This document shows, piece by piece, positions 33,090 through 41,910 of a stretch of DNA of 64,000 nucleotides (its first letter is position 1; each line of letters starts with the position of its first letter). The translations under genes and the position numbers were made by a program. This DNA comes from an uncultured Lachnospiraceae bacterium (GTDB taxonomy: Bacteria > Bacillota > Clostridia > Lachnospirales > Lachnospiraceae), in assembly GCA_947382415.1 (NCBI GenBank), contig CANCYO010000006.1:1-64000 (forward strand), written 5' to 3'. Below the pieces are notes generated by a model, which was given only the letters and a program-made list of their open reading frames with translations, ran no database searches and was not told the origin of the DNA.

Positions 33090-35339
33090 TTATCCTGTAT
33101 TCCGGCCTTTTCTCACAGACCGCCATTTCAACGCGGTCCTGAGCCTCCTCAGAGTCCTGCGCAGCGCCCCACAGTCACATGCCGCATCCGCGGCAAAAAA
33201 CACCCGATAAAGAGCTTCCTCCTGCTCCCCGGCAATCTCCAGGTTGTATTGCTCCCTGATCCAATCGAGCTGTTCCCCCAGAGTGCGCAGAGTGCGGTAA
33301 TTCCCGTTCTTTCCGGCCAGATAATGCTGTATCTTCCGATATTCCAGCCGAACCTGTTCTCTCTCCGGAAGCGCCCGCTCCCTCCTCCAGCAAACAAACC
33401 TGCGCGTCAATAAGACAGCGGCAAAAAGCATGGCCACAAGCGGCAGCGCCACACTGGCTCCGCCCAGAGCCGTCTCCAGATAAGTCCCCAGATTATTTTC
33501 CTCAAGATTCAGCTCGGTGCCCTGCCCCTCCGCGTTCATGAACGCATCCCAGAAAGAAGTCGTGTCCGCCTCCGAAGAGGAAGGCGTGGGGTCCACTGTG
33601 ATCCATCCTTTGTTATCAACATAGATCTCTACCCACGCATGGGCATAGGCGTCGGGAATCTCCAGTTCCACCAGAGCCGTCTCCCCAAGCGGCGCATATC
33701 CGTCGTAATAATCCTCATATGCCTCGCCCTCCACCAATATGCCGTTCTCCACCACCTCCGCGTAGGAGAACGCATAACCTTCCGCATATCGGGCGGGAAT
33801 TCCCATATTGCGAAACAGCATGACGGCGGCAGAGGCAAAATGAGAACAATATCCTCTCCTGCTCTCCAGCAGAAAATGCGAGATATAATCGGGGTTGCCA
33901 TAGTACCAGCCGGGACGCAGGGTATAGGAATAATTTTCCTGAAAATAGTCCCTGATCTGGGCCGCGATCTCCTCCGCCGTCCCCTGAAGCTCCGCGGCAT
34001 CACACACTTTCTGCACCGCCTTGCTGCAGGCATCGGGCACCTGCAGATAAGCGTCGTCCACTTTGGCCTCGTTCAGTATCTGTCCATAAAAATCATCAAT
34101 CTGTCCTGCCGCAGGATAGTAATAATACCAGGAGACGCCATCTCCAATCTCCCGCAGCCGCGTATTGTCATAGCCCGGATCCGAGTAATAGGGACGGTAC
34201 TCATAGAGCTCGGAAGCCTCCACCTGTTCCACCTGCATGACGCCCCTGCCCTGACGGTCAGGAAAGTCCATATAAGTTGCGCGGCGGGTCTTCGCCGTGA
34301 TCTCCATCAGCCCGTCGTCCGGTCCCTCATCCCCGGCCCTGGTCCATCTCATCCCACGGTATTCCCGTCCTGTAAAGGCTTTCAGATAAACCGGGTCAAA
34401 ACTGTAGGGCGTGTAACGCACGATCAGATCCGTCTCATAGCTGGGCATGACCGCAGCTCCCCGGCTGAGCCTTCCTCCGCTGATACCGGCTCCTGTGCTG
34501 CTCTGTCCGAACAGAGACATCATGCCGAACTGAACCAGATTACTCACTTTGGCTTCCGACGCCTCCCGCGCCGCACTGTCCGGCACCGCGCTGTTATACG
34601 CCGCCTCCGGCAGTAAAAAAGTCATCCCCCGCACCAGCAAGACTGCCAACAGAGCCGAAAACGGCAGCATATAACGAATCTGCCTGGAAAAATACTCCCG
34701 GGCGCTGCCCGCCTGCAGCACGGCTACGGCCACATAGCCGGCAAACAAAAAGAGCAGATAGACAATCGATGGCGAAAGCCTGAAATACAGCGGAATAATG
34801 TAAGGCGTAAAGGTAGCCAGCACTATCTTGAAAAGGCTGCATTTGTTCTGCATCTGAATATTGAGCAGGATCACCCCCACCATGCTCAGAAACAGGACAA
34901 ACACCGTGACCGTCGTATATTCGTCCTCGATACGCAGCGCGTATTCCGTACCGTTTATAATATTCAGGCTCTGCCTTGCCACCGTATTGATCCGGTTTAG
35001 AATCGCGTAATAACCGCTGTTGATGACCCAGTAATTGGTAGCTGCCACATAGAGATAGATACCGAAAAGAGCAAGGCTGGTCAGATTGGTCAGCCATCTT
35101 CTGCCCGTCTCATATACCGCGCTCAAAATCAGCGCAAGTCCGAAGACTCCAAACATGCACAGGCCACTATTGTACTCTATCTCATAGGCGGACAAAAAGC
35201 CTCCCAGCGCGCCGCAGACCAGCAGAAAAATCAACAGAGCTTTGGCCGGTACCGCCCAGAGATCATATTTAGTTTTCTGCTCCTGCACAAGAGTCAGCTC
35301 AGAGTGATGCTCCTGCTTTCTTCTACCGAATATACGCAC
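33090..35339 (-). CDS. Membrane-bound transglutaminase-like protein
   Basis: The 749-residue protein has about six N-terminal transmembrane segments (35-250), an extracytoplasmic region with a transglutaminase core (about 420-600) and a C-terminal membrane helix (ALGGASVALPLVAMLFAAVL) followed by a cytoplasmic tail. The Cys-His-Asp triad fits: Cys in ESRRGYCSHFASAAVMLFRN (about 496), His in YAHAWVEIYVDNKG (about 568) and Asp in ITVDPTPSS (about 580). Such proteins accompany MoxR and DUF58 proteins in many bacteria; their substrate is rarely known. GTG 35339 lies within the last 17 bases of the DUF58 gene. Confidence 0.92.
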   Translation of the reverse strand: MRIFGRRKQEHHSELTLVQEQKTKYDLWAVPAKALLIFLLVCGALGGFLSAYEIEYNSGLCMFGVFGLALILSAVYETGRRWLTNLTSLALFGIYLYVAATNYWVINSGYYAILNRINTVARQSLNIINGTEYALRIEDEYTTVTVFVLFLSMVGVILLNIQMQNKCSLFKIVLATFTPYIIPLYFRLSPSIVYLLFLFAGYVAVAVLQAGSAREYFSRQIRYMLPFSALLAVLLVRGMTFLLPEAAYNSAVPDSAAREASEAKVSNLVQFGMMSLFGQSSTGAGISGGRLSRGAAVMPSYETDLIVRYTPYSFDPVYLKAFTGREYRGMRWTRAGDEGPDDGLMEITAKTRRATYMDFPDRQGRGVMQVEQVEASELYEYRPYYSDPGYDNTRLREIGDGVSWYYYYPAAGQIDDFYGQILNEAKVDDAYLQVPDACSKAVQKVCDAAELQGTAEEIAAQIRDYFQENYSYTLRPGWYYGNPDYISHFLLESRRGYCSHFASAAVMLFRNMGIPARYAEGYAFSYAEVVENGILVEGEAYEDYYDGYAPLGETALVELEIPDAYAHAWVEIYVDNKGWITVDPTPSSSEADTTSFWDAFMNAEGQGTELNLEENNLGTYLETALGGASVALPLVAMLFAAVLLTRRFVCWRRERALPEREQVRLEYRKIQHYLAGKNGNYRTLRTLGEQLDWIREQYNLEIAGEQEEALYRVFFAADAACDCGALRRTLRRLRTALKWRSVRKGRNTG

Positions 35340-36354
35340 CCTTGTATGCTCCCGTCTGAATCAAGATATATGGTGTTCCCGGGCGCAGGACGGCAAGCTG
35401 CTCTCTGGCCCGGCCCGCCGGATGAATCCCCGTGTCGCTCAGAATTTCCACCAATGCATTCTCCAGCTCTCCCTGTTCGATCAGAAAACGGCTCTCCAGC
35501 GCCTCCCCCCGCCCCGGCCAATAAAGCTGAACCGGATAATCGCAGTCAAGCAGCAGCCTGCACACACCGTACATGGCCTCCACAAGACCGTCATTCAACT
35601 CTCTGTCCTCTCCCAGAGGCAGCAGCACACAGACTGTCTCATGCCCTGTAGACAGGCGTTCCCGCACCATCATCCTGCCCTGTTTGGCAGTCAGCTTCCA
35701 GTGAATGCTCTTCAGCGCGTCTCCCGGAATGTACTCCCTGACCTCGTATTCGGGATTGTAATCCGTCCCTCTCCTTCTGTTCTCATTCTCATCGGGAAAG
35801 TCCTCCACGCAGTCGCCGGGCTTCTCCGTGTCTACGGCCTCAGAAAAACCCGGCCAGACAAGTACGCCTCCGCCGGTTTTCCCACAGCCGGACAAATAAC
35901 AGATATGAAACAGGTCATAGACCCGGAAATCCTCTATATGAATCTCCACGCGCCCCGCATACTGACTGCTCAAGAGTCCGTCACGCCTGCAGCCTTTCAT
36001 GGGAGCGGCCCAGAAATGCAACTTTTCCCGCTCACAGTATCCCGTAAAGACATTGGTTCTATTGTAAGTGATATCTGCCGGAAAACCGGCCAGTCTCCCC
36101 GGATTGCTCACTGTCATGCCAAAGAAGAAGGGCGTTCCCCTCCCCACTCTGTCCGAAGGCAGCACAGCCTCCGCCCGGATCTCATTCCTGCCATGCCACA
36201 GGAGCAGAGCGGAAACAAGGACGCTGCCCGGCATGAGGATCAACAGTAAAAACAGCATGTAGCTTCTAAAAAAGCTCCACAGCCAGAACACCAGGCCAAG
36301 CAGAATCGCAAACCGCAGGGTCCCCCTTATGTTCAGTCGCAGCCTTTTCTCCAT
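35323..36354 (-). CDS. DUF58 domain protein
   Basis: The 343-residue protein has two N-terminal transmembrane helices (FAILLGLVFWLWSFFRSYML, LLILMPGSVLVSALLLW), an outer or linker region and a DUF58 domain (about 190-340) with the hallmark YEVREYIPGDALKSIHWKLT. DUF58 proteins have a vWA-like fold and are linked functionally to MoxR ATPases. Start codon and upstream MoxR stop overlap by one base (TGATG); its end overlaps the transglutaminase gene. Confidence 0.93.
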   Translation of the reverse strand: MEKRLRLNIRGTLRFAILLGLVFWLWSFFRSYMLFLLLILMPGSVLVSALLLWHGRNEIRAEAVLPSDRVGRGTPFFFGMTVSNPGRLAGFPADITYNRTNVFTGYCEREKLHFWAAPMKGCRRDGLLSSQYAGRVEIHIEDFRVYDLFHICYLSGCGKTGGGVLVWPGFSEAVDTEKPGDCVEDFPDENENRRRGTDYNPEYEVREYIPGDALKSIHWKLTAKQGRMMVRERLSTGHETVCVLLPLGEDRELNDGLVEAMYGVCRLLLDCDYPVQLYWPGRGEALESRFLIEQGELENALVEILSDTGIHPAGRAREQLAVLRPGTPYILIQTGAYKGAYIR

Positions 36355-37274
36355 CAGACAGCCTGTATCCTTTCCGTAATCTCAAGGATCACATCCGAGA
36401 CATCCATGCCCTCGGCCCGGGCCCGGGCGTTCAGATGAATGCGATGTCTCCAGACATCGTCTATCACGGCCAGCACATCCTCGGGGATCACATATGCTCC
36501 ACCGCGCATCAGCGCCATGGCTCTGGCCATTTTTAACAGAGCAATGCTTCCCCGGGGGCTGACCCCCAGCGCAATGCGGGCATCCTTTCTGGTGGCCTCC
36601 GCAAGATTCACCAGATACTCATAGATACCCTGCTCCACATGGAGTTCATCCGCCTCCCTGCGAAGCTCCATCAGGCGCTCCACCGTGATAACGCTCTGCA
36701 CCTGCTCCAGATCCCTGCCCGCGCTGCCTTTCAGAATATCCACTGCGGCCTCATGGGAGGGATATCCCATATTCAGACAGATCAGAAAACGGTCAAGCTG
36801 GGATTCGGGAAGCAGTTGGGTACCCGAAGACCCAAAGGGATTCTCCGTGGCAATGACCGTAAAAGGTGTGGGCAGCGCATGCGACACACCGTCCACTGTC
36901 ACTCTGGACTCCTCCATCACCTCCAGCAGCGCCGACTGCGTCTTGGAGGAAGTGCGGTTCAGCTCGTCCGCCAGGAAAAGATTACAGAACACGGCGCCCT
37001 CTCTGTATTCAAATTTGCCGGTTCCGCTGTTATACATGGTAAAGCCTACGATATCGCTGGGCAGCACATCCGGCGTAAACTGCATTCTCCGGTACACAAG
37101 CTCCATGGATTTGCCAAGAGCCATAGCCAGTGTGGTCTTGCCCACCCCGGGAATATCCTCTAAAAGCACATGGCCTCCGGCAAGCACGGCCGCCAACACC
37201 TTGCGTATTACCCTGTCCTTGCCCTTTACCACTTTATTCACTTCCGCGACAATCTGTTCCAGCTCCGTATGCAT
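36354..37274 (-). CDS. MoxR-family AAA+ ATPase
   Basis: This ATPase of about 306 residues is chaperone-like, acting on vWA/DUF58 partners. Walker A LLEDIPGVGKTTLAMALG, Walker B VFCNLFLADELNRTSSKTQS, sensor 1 TVIATENPFGSSGTQLLPES and the AAA lid with LGVSPRGSIALLKMARAMAL are intact. ATG 37274 (MHTELEQIV) is preferred because AAAGGA is nine bases upstream; ATG 37292 has no ribosome site. It is followed without gaps by DUF58 and transglutaminase genes and preceded by a chemoreceptor gene 27 bases upstream. Confidence 0.93.
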   Translation of the reverse strand: MHTELEQIVAEVNKVVKGKDRVIRKVLAAVLAGGHVLLEDIPGVGKTTLAMALGKSMELVYRRMQFTPDVLPSDIVGFTMYNSGTGKFEYREGAVFCNLFLADELNRTSSKTQSALLEVMEESRVTVDGVSHALPTPFTVIATENPFGSSGTQLLPESQLDRFLICLNMGYPSHEAAVDILKGSAGRDLEQVQSVITVERLMELRREADELHVEQGIYEYLVNLAEATRKDARIALGVSPRGSIALLKMARAMALMRGGAYVIPEDVLAVIDDVWRHRIHLNARARAEGMDVSDVILEITERIQAV

Positions 37275-37301
37275 CCGCCCGTTTCCTTTCATCCGCGGTA
37301 T

Positions 37302-38666
37302 TTATATCGCCTTAAACCTTGAAATCTCTTTTTTCAGATCGTTAGACACCTCGTCATTTACATTCGTATAATCCTGAACCTCTTCCATATTGGCAGACAA
37401 TTCCTGCATGACCTCCGAAAGCTTTGACAGTTTGGCATTTTCATCCTGTATCGCCTGTGATATCAGGCACACTCCGGAATTGACATTCTCGGATCCCCTG
37501 GACAGCTCGTCCGATCTGAGGTGAAATTCACTCATCATGCTCTCCAAAGTATCTGCATCGCTCAGATATTCCGCAGAAGCCGCCACAAAACGATCATAGT
37601 CAGCCAGCACATTGGTGTTGACAAAGTCAAGCAGCTTGCCGGAGGAAGCCGTCATCTCTTCCACACAGGATATGACTTCATTGCTGATCTGCTGAATACT
37701 GTTGGCCGTATTCCGGCTATTGTCGGCAAGCGCCCTTATCTCATCAGCCACCACCGCAAAGCCTTTGCCCGCCTCACCCGCTCTGGCCGCCTCTATAGAG
37801 GCATTCAGCGCAAGGAGATTGGTCTGACTGGCAATGGAAAGTATCTCGTCCGTGAGATTCTGGATCGAATTCACGCTCTTACTGCTTTCCATGGAGCTGC
37901 GCAAAACCTCCTCAAGAGAAGCGGTAACCTGCTCCGACTCGCTTTTGCTGTTGGTGGCAAGCTCCTTGATGCCGTTAGCCCGCTCCTTCATCTCGGCCGC
38001 ATAGGCGTTACCCGAAACGGTGGAATCGGAAATCCCGCCGCTGCTTCTGTTCAGCGCCTGCATATCCAGAGTGATCTGCTCCAGCGTCTCCACAAGCGCC
38101 TGTGTCTCATGGCAAAGCTGATCCGCCTCCTGAGATACCTCTTTCAGGTTCTGCGAGGAAACGGATACCTTGGATACAATTCTGCCCGACGAGTCGTCCA
38201 GAGACACAGAATGCCCCTGTATACTTTTCATGATCGCCTGAAGCTTATCCAGGAATAAATTGATGCCCAGAATAAGCCTGCCGATCTCATCCTCCCTTTT
38301 GCTGCGGATGCGTTCATTCAGATCACCCTCATCATGCTCGAGATGCCCGATCAGTGTGCTCAACTGCTTTTCCGCATCCTTCAAAGGCCTGACAAAACAT
38401 ATATATGTAATGATAATCGTAAGAACCACAAGAAATAACTGAAGTGAGGAAATGGCTCCCACCTGTGCCAGTTGAGCGGTGACTCCCTCGGAAGACCTGT
38501 CCGCCACGGCAGCAATGTCCGCCGATACCTCACCCGAGGCAGCAATATCCTGAAATGCCTGTCTTGCAGACTGCAGATTGGATGTGGTAGTAACATTTAC
38601 TGTGATAGTTAAAATAAATATAAAAATCAGTGGCAACATCATCCTGAAAGAAACCGTTTTTTTCAT
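37302..38666 (-). CDS. Methyl-accepting chemotaxis protein with short extracellular region
   Basis: This receptor of about 454 residues has TM1 (MMLPLIFIFILTITVNVTTT), only about 55 extracellular residues, TM2 (LFLVVLTIIITYICFVRPL), HAMP, then a signalling domain with LSIASQTNLLALNASIEAAR and EAGKGFAVVADEIRALADNS. The small outer loop makes a classical ligand pocket unlikely; it may sense via the membrane or a partner protein. ATG 38666 (MKKTVSFRMM) follows AAGGAGATATCGGCAG; the upstream ATG 38687 is less well placed. First gene of a unit with MoxR-DUF58-transglutaminase. Confidence 0.93.
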   Translation of the reverse strand: MKKTVSFRMMLPLIFIFILTITVNVTTTSNLQSARQAFQDIAASGEVSADIAAVADRSSEGVTAQLAQVGAISSLQLFLVVLTIIITYICFVRPLKDAEKQLSTLIGHLEHDEGDLNERIRSKREDEIGRLILGINLFLDKLQAIMKSIQGHSVSLDDSSGRIVSKVSVSSQNLKEVSQEADQLCHETQALVETLEQITLDMQALNRSSGGISDSTVSGNAYAAEMKERANGIKELATNSKSESEQVTASLEEVLRSSMESSKSVNSIQNLTDEILSIASQTNLLALNASIEAARAGEAGKGFAVVADEIRALADNSRNTANSIQQISNEVISCVEEMTASSGKLLDFVNTNVLADYDRFVAASAEYLSDADTLESMMSEFHLRSDELSRGSENVNSGVCLISQAIQDENAKLSKLSEVMQELSANMEEVQDYTNVNDEVSNDLKKEISRFKAI

Positions 38667-38702
38667 CTGCCGATATCTCCTTAACATTTCGCTTTTTATA
38701 TG

Positions 38703-38731
38703 ATTATATACTATTTTTTCTCCAAACACAA
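38703..38731 (-). promoter_or_regulatory. Promoter of the chemoreceptor-MoxR operon
   Basis: Minus-strand TTGTGT (38726-38731), a 17-base spacer and a consensus TATAAT (38703-38708), about 37 bases before ATG 38666. The -35 abuts the foot of the hairpin at 38734-38781. Confidence 0.65.
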
Positions 38732-38733
38732 CT

Positions 38734-38781
38734 ATAGTCTGAAGCCGTTGCGGAATCGCTCCCACAACAGTTTCAGACTAT
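38734..38781. terminator. Hairpin between rrf2 and the chemoreceptor promoter
   Basis: Arms 38734-38750 and 38765-38781 pair over 17 positions with one mismatch and one wobble (ATAGTCTGAAGCCGTTG). The loop is 14 bases. It is placed to end the cys-met-rrf2 transcript, but lacks a clean T-tract (AGTTGTGTTT on the minus strand). It may be a weak terminator or an operator. Confidence 0.45.
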
Positions 38782-38812
38782 TGTTCACATAACCGGCCAT
38801 ATATCCGGGGCA

Positions 38813-39253
38813 TTAAATACTGTAGTCCAACGCCTCGGTTCTCTTCCTGTGCCGGTCTGCCAGATCGGCAATGGTGACGCCGTCCACCACGCCGTTGATC
38901 GCTTTTGCAAGCTCCTTCCAGACAGCCAGCGTCTCACAGGTATCACATCTCTCACAGGCTTCTGCCCCTTCCTCCAGACAGGACACCGGAGCCAGACTGC
39001 CCTCCGTGGCCCGAAGTACCATGCCCACCGTAAAAGTTTCCGGCGCACCGGCCAGACGGTACCCGCCCTGCGCACCCCGGACGCTCTTCACATAGCCCGC
39101 CCTGCTCAGAGCCGCAATGATCTGTTCCAGATATTTTTCGGAAATGCCCTGACTGGCGGCAATATCCTTTACCTTGATACACGCGTCCGTATCCCGCAGC
39201 GCCAGATCCAGCATGACCCGCACCGCATATCTGCCTCTGGTTGAGATTTTCAT
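38813..39253 (-). CDS. Rrf2-family transcriptional regulator
   Basis: The 146-residue regulator has an N-terminal winged helix (MKISTRGRYAVRVMLDLALR, ISEKYLEQIIAALSRAGYVK, SVRGAQGGYRLAG), the Rrf2 signature. Four cysteines cluster in SCLEEGAEACERCDTCETLA and could bind an Fe-S cluster as in IscR or serve as thiol sensors. Position at the end of the cysK-metNIQ unit suggests a CymR-like regulator of sulfur amino-acid genes (inference). The ribosome site is AAGAGGT. Confidence 0.92.
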   Translation of the reverse strand: MKISTRGRYAVRVMLDLALRDTDACIKVKDIAASQGISEKYLEQIIAALSRAGYVKSVRGAQGGYRLAGAPETFTVGMVLRATEGSLAPVSCLEEGAEACERCDTCETLAVWKELAKAINGVVDGVTIADLADRHRKRTEALDYSI

Positions 39254-39290
39254 ACTAAACTTTTACCTCTTATTGAACTTTTATTAACAC

Positions 39291-40109
39291 TTAATTGAAC
39301 GGTATCACGCCACCGTTGTAATGATCATAAATATACTGCTGTACTTCATCAGACTTCAGAGCGGAGACAAGGGCCTGAATCTTCGGGCTGTTCTCATTTC
39401 CCTCCTTCACGGCGATCACATTCACATAGGTGGACGCCGCCTCGGAATCTGCGCTCTCATATGCCAGCGAGTCGCCCGCCACAGAGTATCCGGCCTCCAT
39501 TGCATAGTTGCCGTTCATGATGGCAAAAGACACATCGGGAAGCGTTCTGGGAATCTGTGCCGCCTCAAGCTCGATCAGCTCGATATTGTGGGGATTCTCC
39601 ACAATATCCAAAGCGGTCGCCGTCAGGCCCACGCCGTCTTTAAGCTTGATATAGCCATTGTCCTGCAGAAGAAGCAGCGCTCTGGCCTCGTTGGTGGTGT
39701 CATTGGGAACCGCAATGGTTGCGCCCTCAATATTTGCCAGATCGGACTCCTTCCCGGGATAGAGGCCAAAGGGCTCATAATGGATGCCGCCGGCATTTAC
39801 CAGATGGGTGCCCTGCTTTTGATTGAACTCTTCCAGATAAGGGATGTGCTGGAAATAGTTGGCGTCAAAGTCGCCTGCCTCCACCACATTGTTGGGCTGG
39901 ACATAATCGTTGAAGATCTGAATCTCCAGCGTGTAGCCCTGCTCCTCCAGAATCGGCTTTGCCTGCTCTAAAAGCTCTGCGTGAGGCACGGCGCTGGCCG
40001 CAACCTTGATGACCTTGTCATCCTTCCCGCCGCATCCGGCCAGAGCGCCCACACACAGCGCTGCCGCTGCGGCAAGTGCCAGCCACTTTGTTGTCCTGTT
40101 CTTTTTCAT
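39291..40109 (-). CDS. metQ: Methionine ABC transporter substrate-binding lipoprotein
   Basis: The 272-residue lipoprotein has a signal peptide with lipobox ALAGC (ALAAAAALCVGALAGCGGKD), so it is diacylglycerol-anchored outside the membrane. NlpA/MetQ family segments follow: IKVAASAVPHAELLEQAKPI, LEIQIFNDYVQPNNVVEAGD, ATIAVPNDTTNEARALLLLQ. It delivers methionine, or possibly other sulfur compounds, to MetNI. ATG 40109 has GAGGAGG eight bases upstream; the longer frame lacks a signal sequence at its start. Confidence 0.94.
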   Translation of the reverse strand: MKKNRTTKWLALAAAAALCVGALAGCGGKDDKVIKVAASAVPHAELLEQAKPILEEQGYTLEIQIFNDYVQPNNVVEAGDFDANYFQHIPYLEEFNQKQGTHLVNAGGIHYEPFGLYPGKESDLANIEGATIAVPNDTTNEARALLLLQDNGYIKLKDGVGLTATALDIVENPHNIELIELEAAQIPRTLPDVSFAIMNGNYAMEAGYSVAGDSLAYESADSEAASTYVNVIAVKEGNENSPKIQALVSALKSDEVQQYIYDHYNGGVIPFN

Positions 40110-40150
40110 AATAGTATCCTCCTCGTTGTATAAAAATTTATGCGGAACAG

Positions 40151-40828
40151 TCAGTTTGCCCTTCTGTCCAGCTTTCTGGCAAGTTTCATGCCCGCCCACT
40201 GCATGATCTGCACCAGCAGTACCAGCAGCACCACAGTCACCAGCATGATATCCGTCTCATAGCGGTAATAACCGTAGGTGATGGCCGTGTCTCCCAGACC
40301 GCCGCCGCCCACGACGCCGGCCATGGCGGAATATCCCAGCACCGTCCCCAGCACGATGGTTGCGCCTGCAATGAGTGATGTGCGGGCTTCCCCGATCATA
40401 ACCTTAGTGATAATGGTCCAAAGACCGGCCCCCATGCTCTGAGCCGCCTCTATCACACCCTTTTCCACCTCCATCAGAGAGGACTCCACCATGCGGGCAA
40501 TAAACGGAGCCGCCGCCAGAGTCAGCGGAACCACCGTGGCCGTAGGGCCATAGTTCTTGCCCACAATAAATCTGGTCAGTGGTATCACCAGAATCAATAA
40601 GATCAAAAACGGTATACTTCTGACAATATTTGCAATGATATCCAAAACCTTATAAACTACTTTGTTGGGGCGCAGTCCGTCCTTTGCCGTGATCACAAGG
40701 GCCACCCCCATGGGCAGTCCCAGCGCATATCCCAACAGTGTGGACGCCAGCGTCATATACAGGGTCGTAACGATATCCTCACCCAGCATTTTCAGGATCG
40801 CCGGTTCAAAAATCATCAGCTCAGACAT
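40151..40828 (-). CDS. metI: Methionine ABC transporter permease
   Basis: The 225-residue permease has five to six membrane helices and the coupling segment IEAAQSMGAGLWTIITKVMI (EAA motif). ATG 40828 (MSELMIFEPAIL) overlaps the end of metN by eight bases. Family: MetI/BPD transporter inner-membrane component. Confidence 0.94.
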   Translation of the reverse strand: MSELMIFEPAILKMLGEDIVTTLYMTLASTLLGYALGLPMGVALVITAKDGLRPNKVVYKVLDIIANIVRSIPFLILLILVIPLTRFIVGKNYGPTATVVPLTLAAAPFIARMVESSLMEVEKGVIEAAQSMGAGLWTIITKVMIGEARTSLIAGATIVLGTVLGYSAMAGVVGGGGLGDTAITYGYYRYETDIMLVTVVLLVLLVQIMQWAGMKLARKLDRRAN

Positions 40829-41828
40829 AGGACTCCACCTCCTCCACTGCAAGCCTTCTCTCCCGCAGATACTCTATCATGCGGTCTGCCACCGCCTCGT
40901 CCTGAGGAAGCTGCAGGATCATCTGCCCGTGAGCGATGCCGCCGATATCCTTGGTGTCCGCCAGCAGAATATTCACAGGTGCCTTACACTCCAGAACCAT
41001 GTTAGCGATCACGGGCTCAAAGGACGAATTTTCGCTGAACACAATGCGGATGCAGCGTTTGCCCGCCATCTCCTCCACTCTGGCGTCCGCCATGAACACC
41101 AGCTCTTTGGCGGCCCTGGACTTGGGCCTGCGGAAGACCTCTTCTACCGTTCCGTGCTCCGCCAGCTCTCCGGAATCAATAATGGCTACATGGGAACAGA
41201 CCTCCTGCACCACACTCATCTCATGAGTGATGATGACAATGGTGATGCCAAACTCTCTGTTGATCTGCTGAAGCAGCGCCAGTATGGCCTTTGTGGTGGC
41301 GGGGTCCAGCGCGCTGGTAGCCTCGTCACACAGCAGAATCTTGGGATTATTGGCCAGAGCCCTGGCGATGGCCACCCGCTGTTTCTGCCCTCCGGATAAC
41401 TGAGAGGGATAACTTGTCTCCTTCTCCTCCAGCCCCACAATTTTCAACAGTTCACGCGCCCGCCTGACCGCTTCGGCGCGCTTCTTCCCCACGATCTCCA
41501 TTGGAAAACAGATGTTATCTAACACATTTCTCTGCATCAGCAGATTAAAATGCTGAAAGATCATGGCGATTTCCGTGCGCACCACCCGAAGCTCCTGCTC
41601 CCGCAGGGCAGACAAATCTTTGTCTTCTATGATAACCGTTCCGGCAGTGGGCCGCTCCAAAAAGTTGAGGCAGCGCACCAGTGTGGACTTGCCGGCGCCG
41701 CTCATGCCGATGATGCCGTAAATATCACCCTTTTGGATATCCAGGCTGATGCCCTTGAGCGCTTCTACCTGATTGCCCTTGCCGATGAAAGTCTTGGTCA
41801 CATTCTGTATCCTGATCATCGGTTCCAT
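40821..41828 (-). CDS. metN: Methionine ABC transporter ATP-binding protein
   Basis: The 335-residue ATPase has Walker A GIIGMSGAGKSTLVRCLNFL, signature SYPSQLSGGQKQRVAIARAL, Walker B ILLCDEATSALDPATT, and a C-terminal NIL domain (about 265-335) that senses methionine for trans-inhibition. It drives MetI/MetQ uptake. ATG 41828 follows AAGGAAGATAACG. Confidence 0.95.
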   Translation of the reverse strand: MEPMIRIQNVTKTFIGKGNQVEALKGISLDIQKGDIYGIIGMSGAGKSTLVRCLNFLERPTAGTVIIEDKDLSALREQELRVVRTEIAMIFQHFNLLMQRNVLDNICFPMEIVGKKRAEAVRRARELLKIVGLEEKETSYPSQLSGGQKQRVAIARALANNPKILLCDEATSALDPATTKAILALLQQINREFGITIVIITHEMSVVQEVCSHVAIIDSGELAEHGTVEEVFRRPKSRAAKELVFMADARVEEMAGKRCIRIVFSENSSFEPVIANMVLECKAPVNILLADTKDIGGIAHGQMILQLPQDEAVADRMIEYLRERRLAVEEVESYV

Positions 41829-41910
41829 CGTTATCTTCCTTTCCGTGAGCCTGCTGCTCTACCCGAAGATTTTAACATGCCCCGGGCTTTCCTGCAAGCT
41901 GTTCCTGATA

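Noticed and set aside
33149..33397. Short frames inside the 3' end of the transglutaminase gene
   Set aside because: They are alternative frames of a gene with clear homology and show no start signals.
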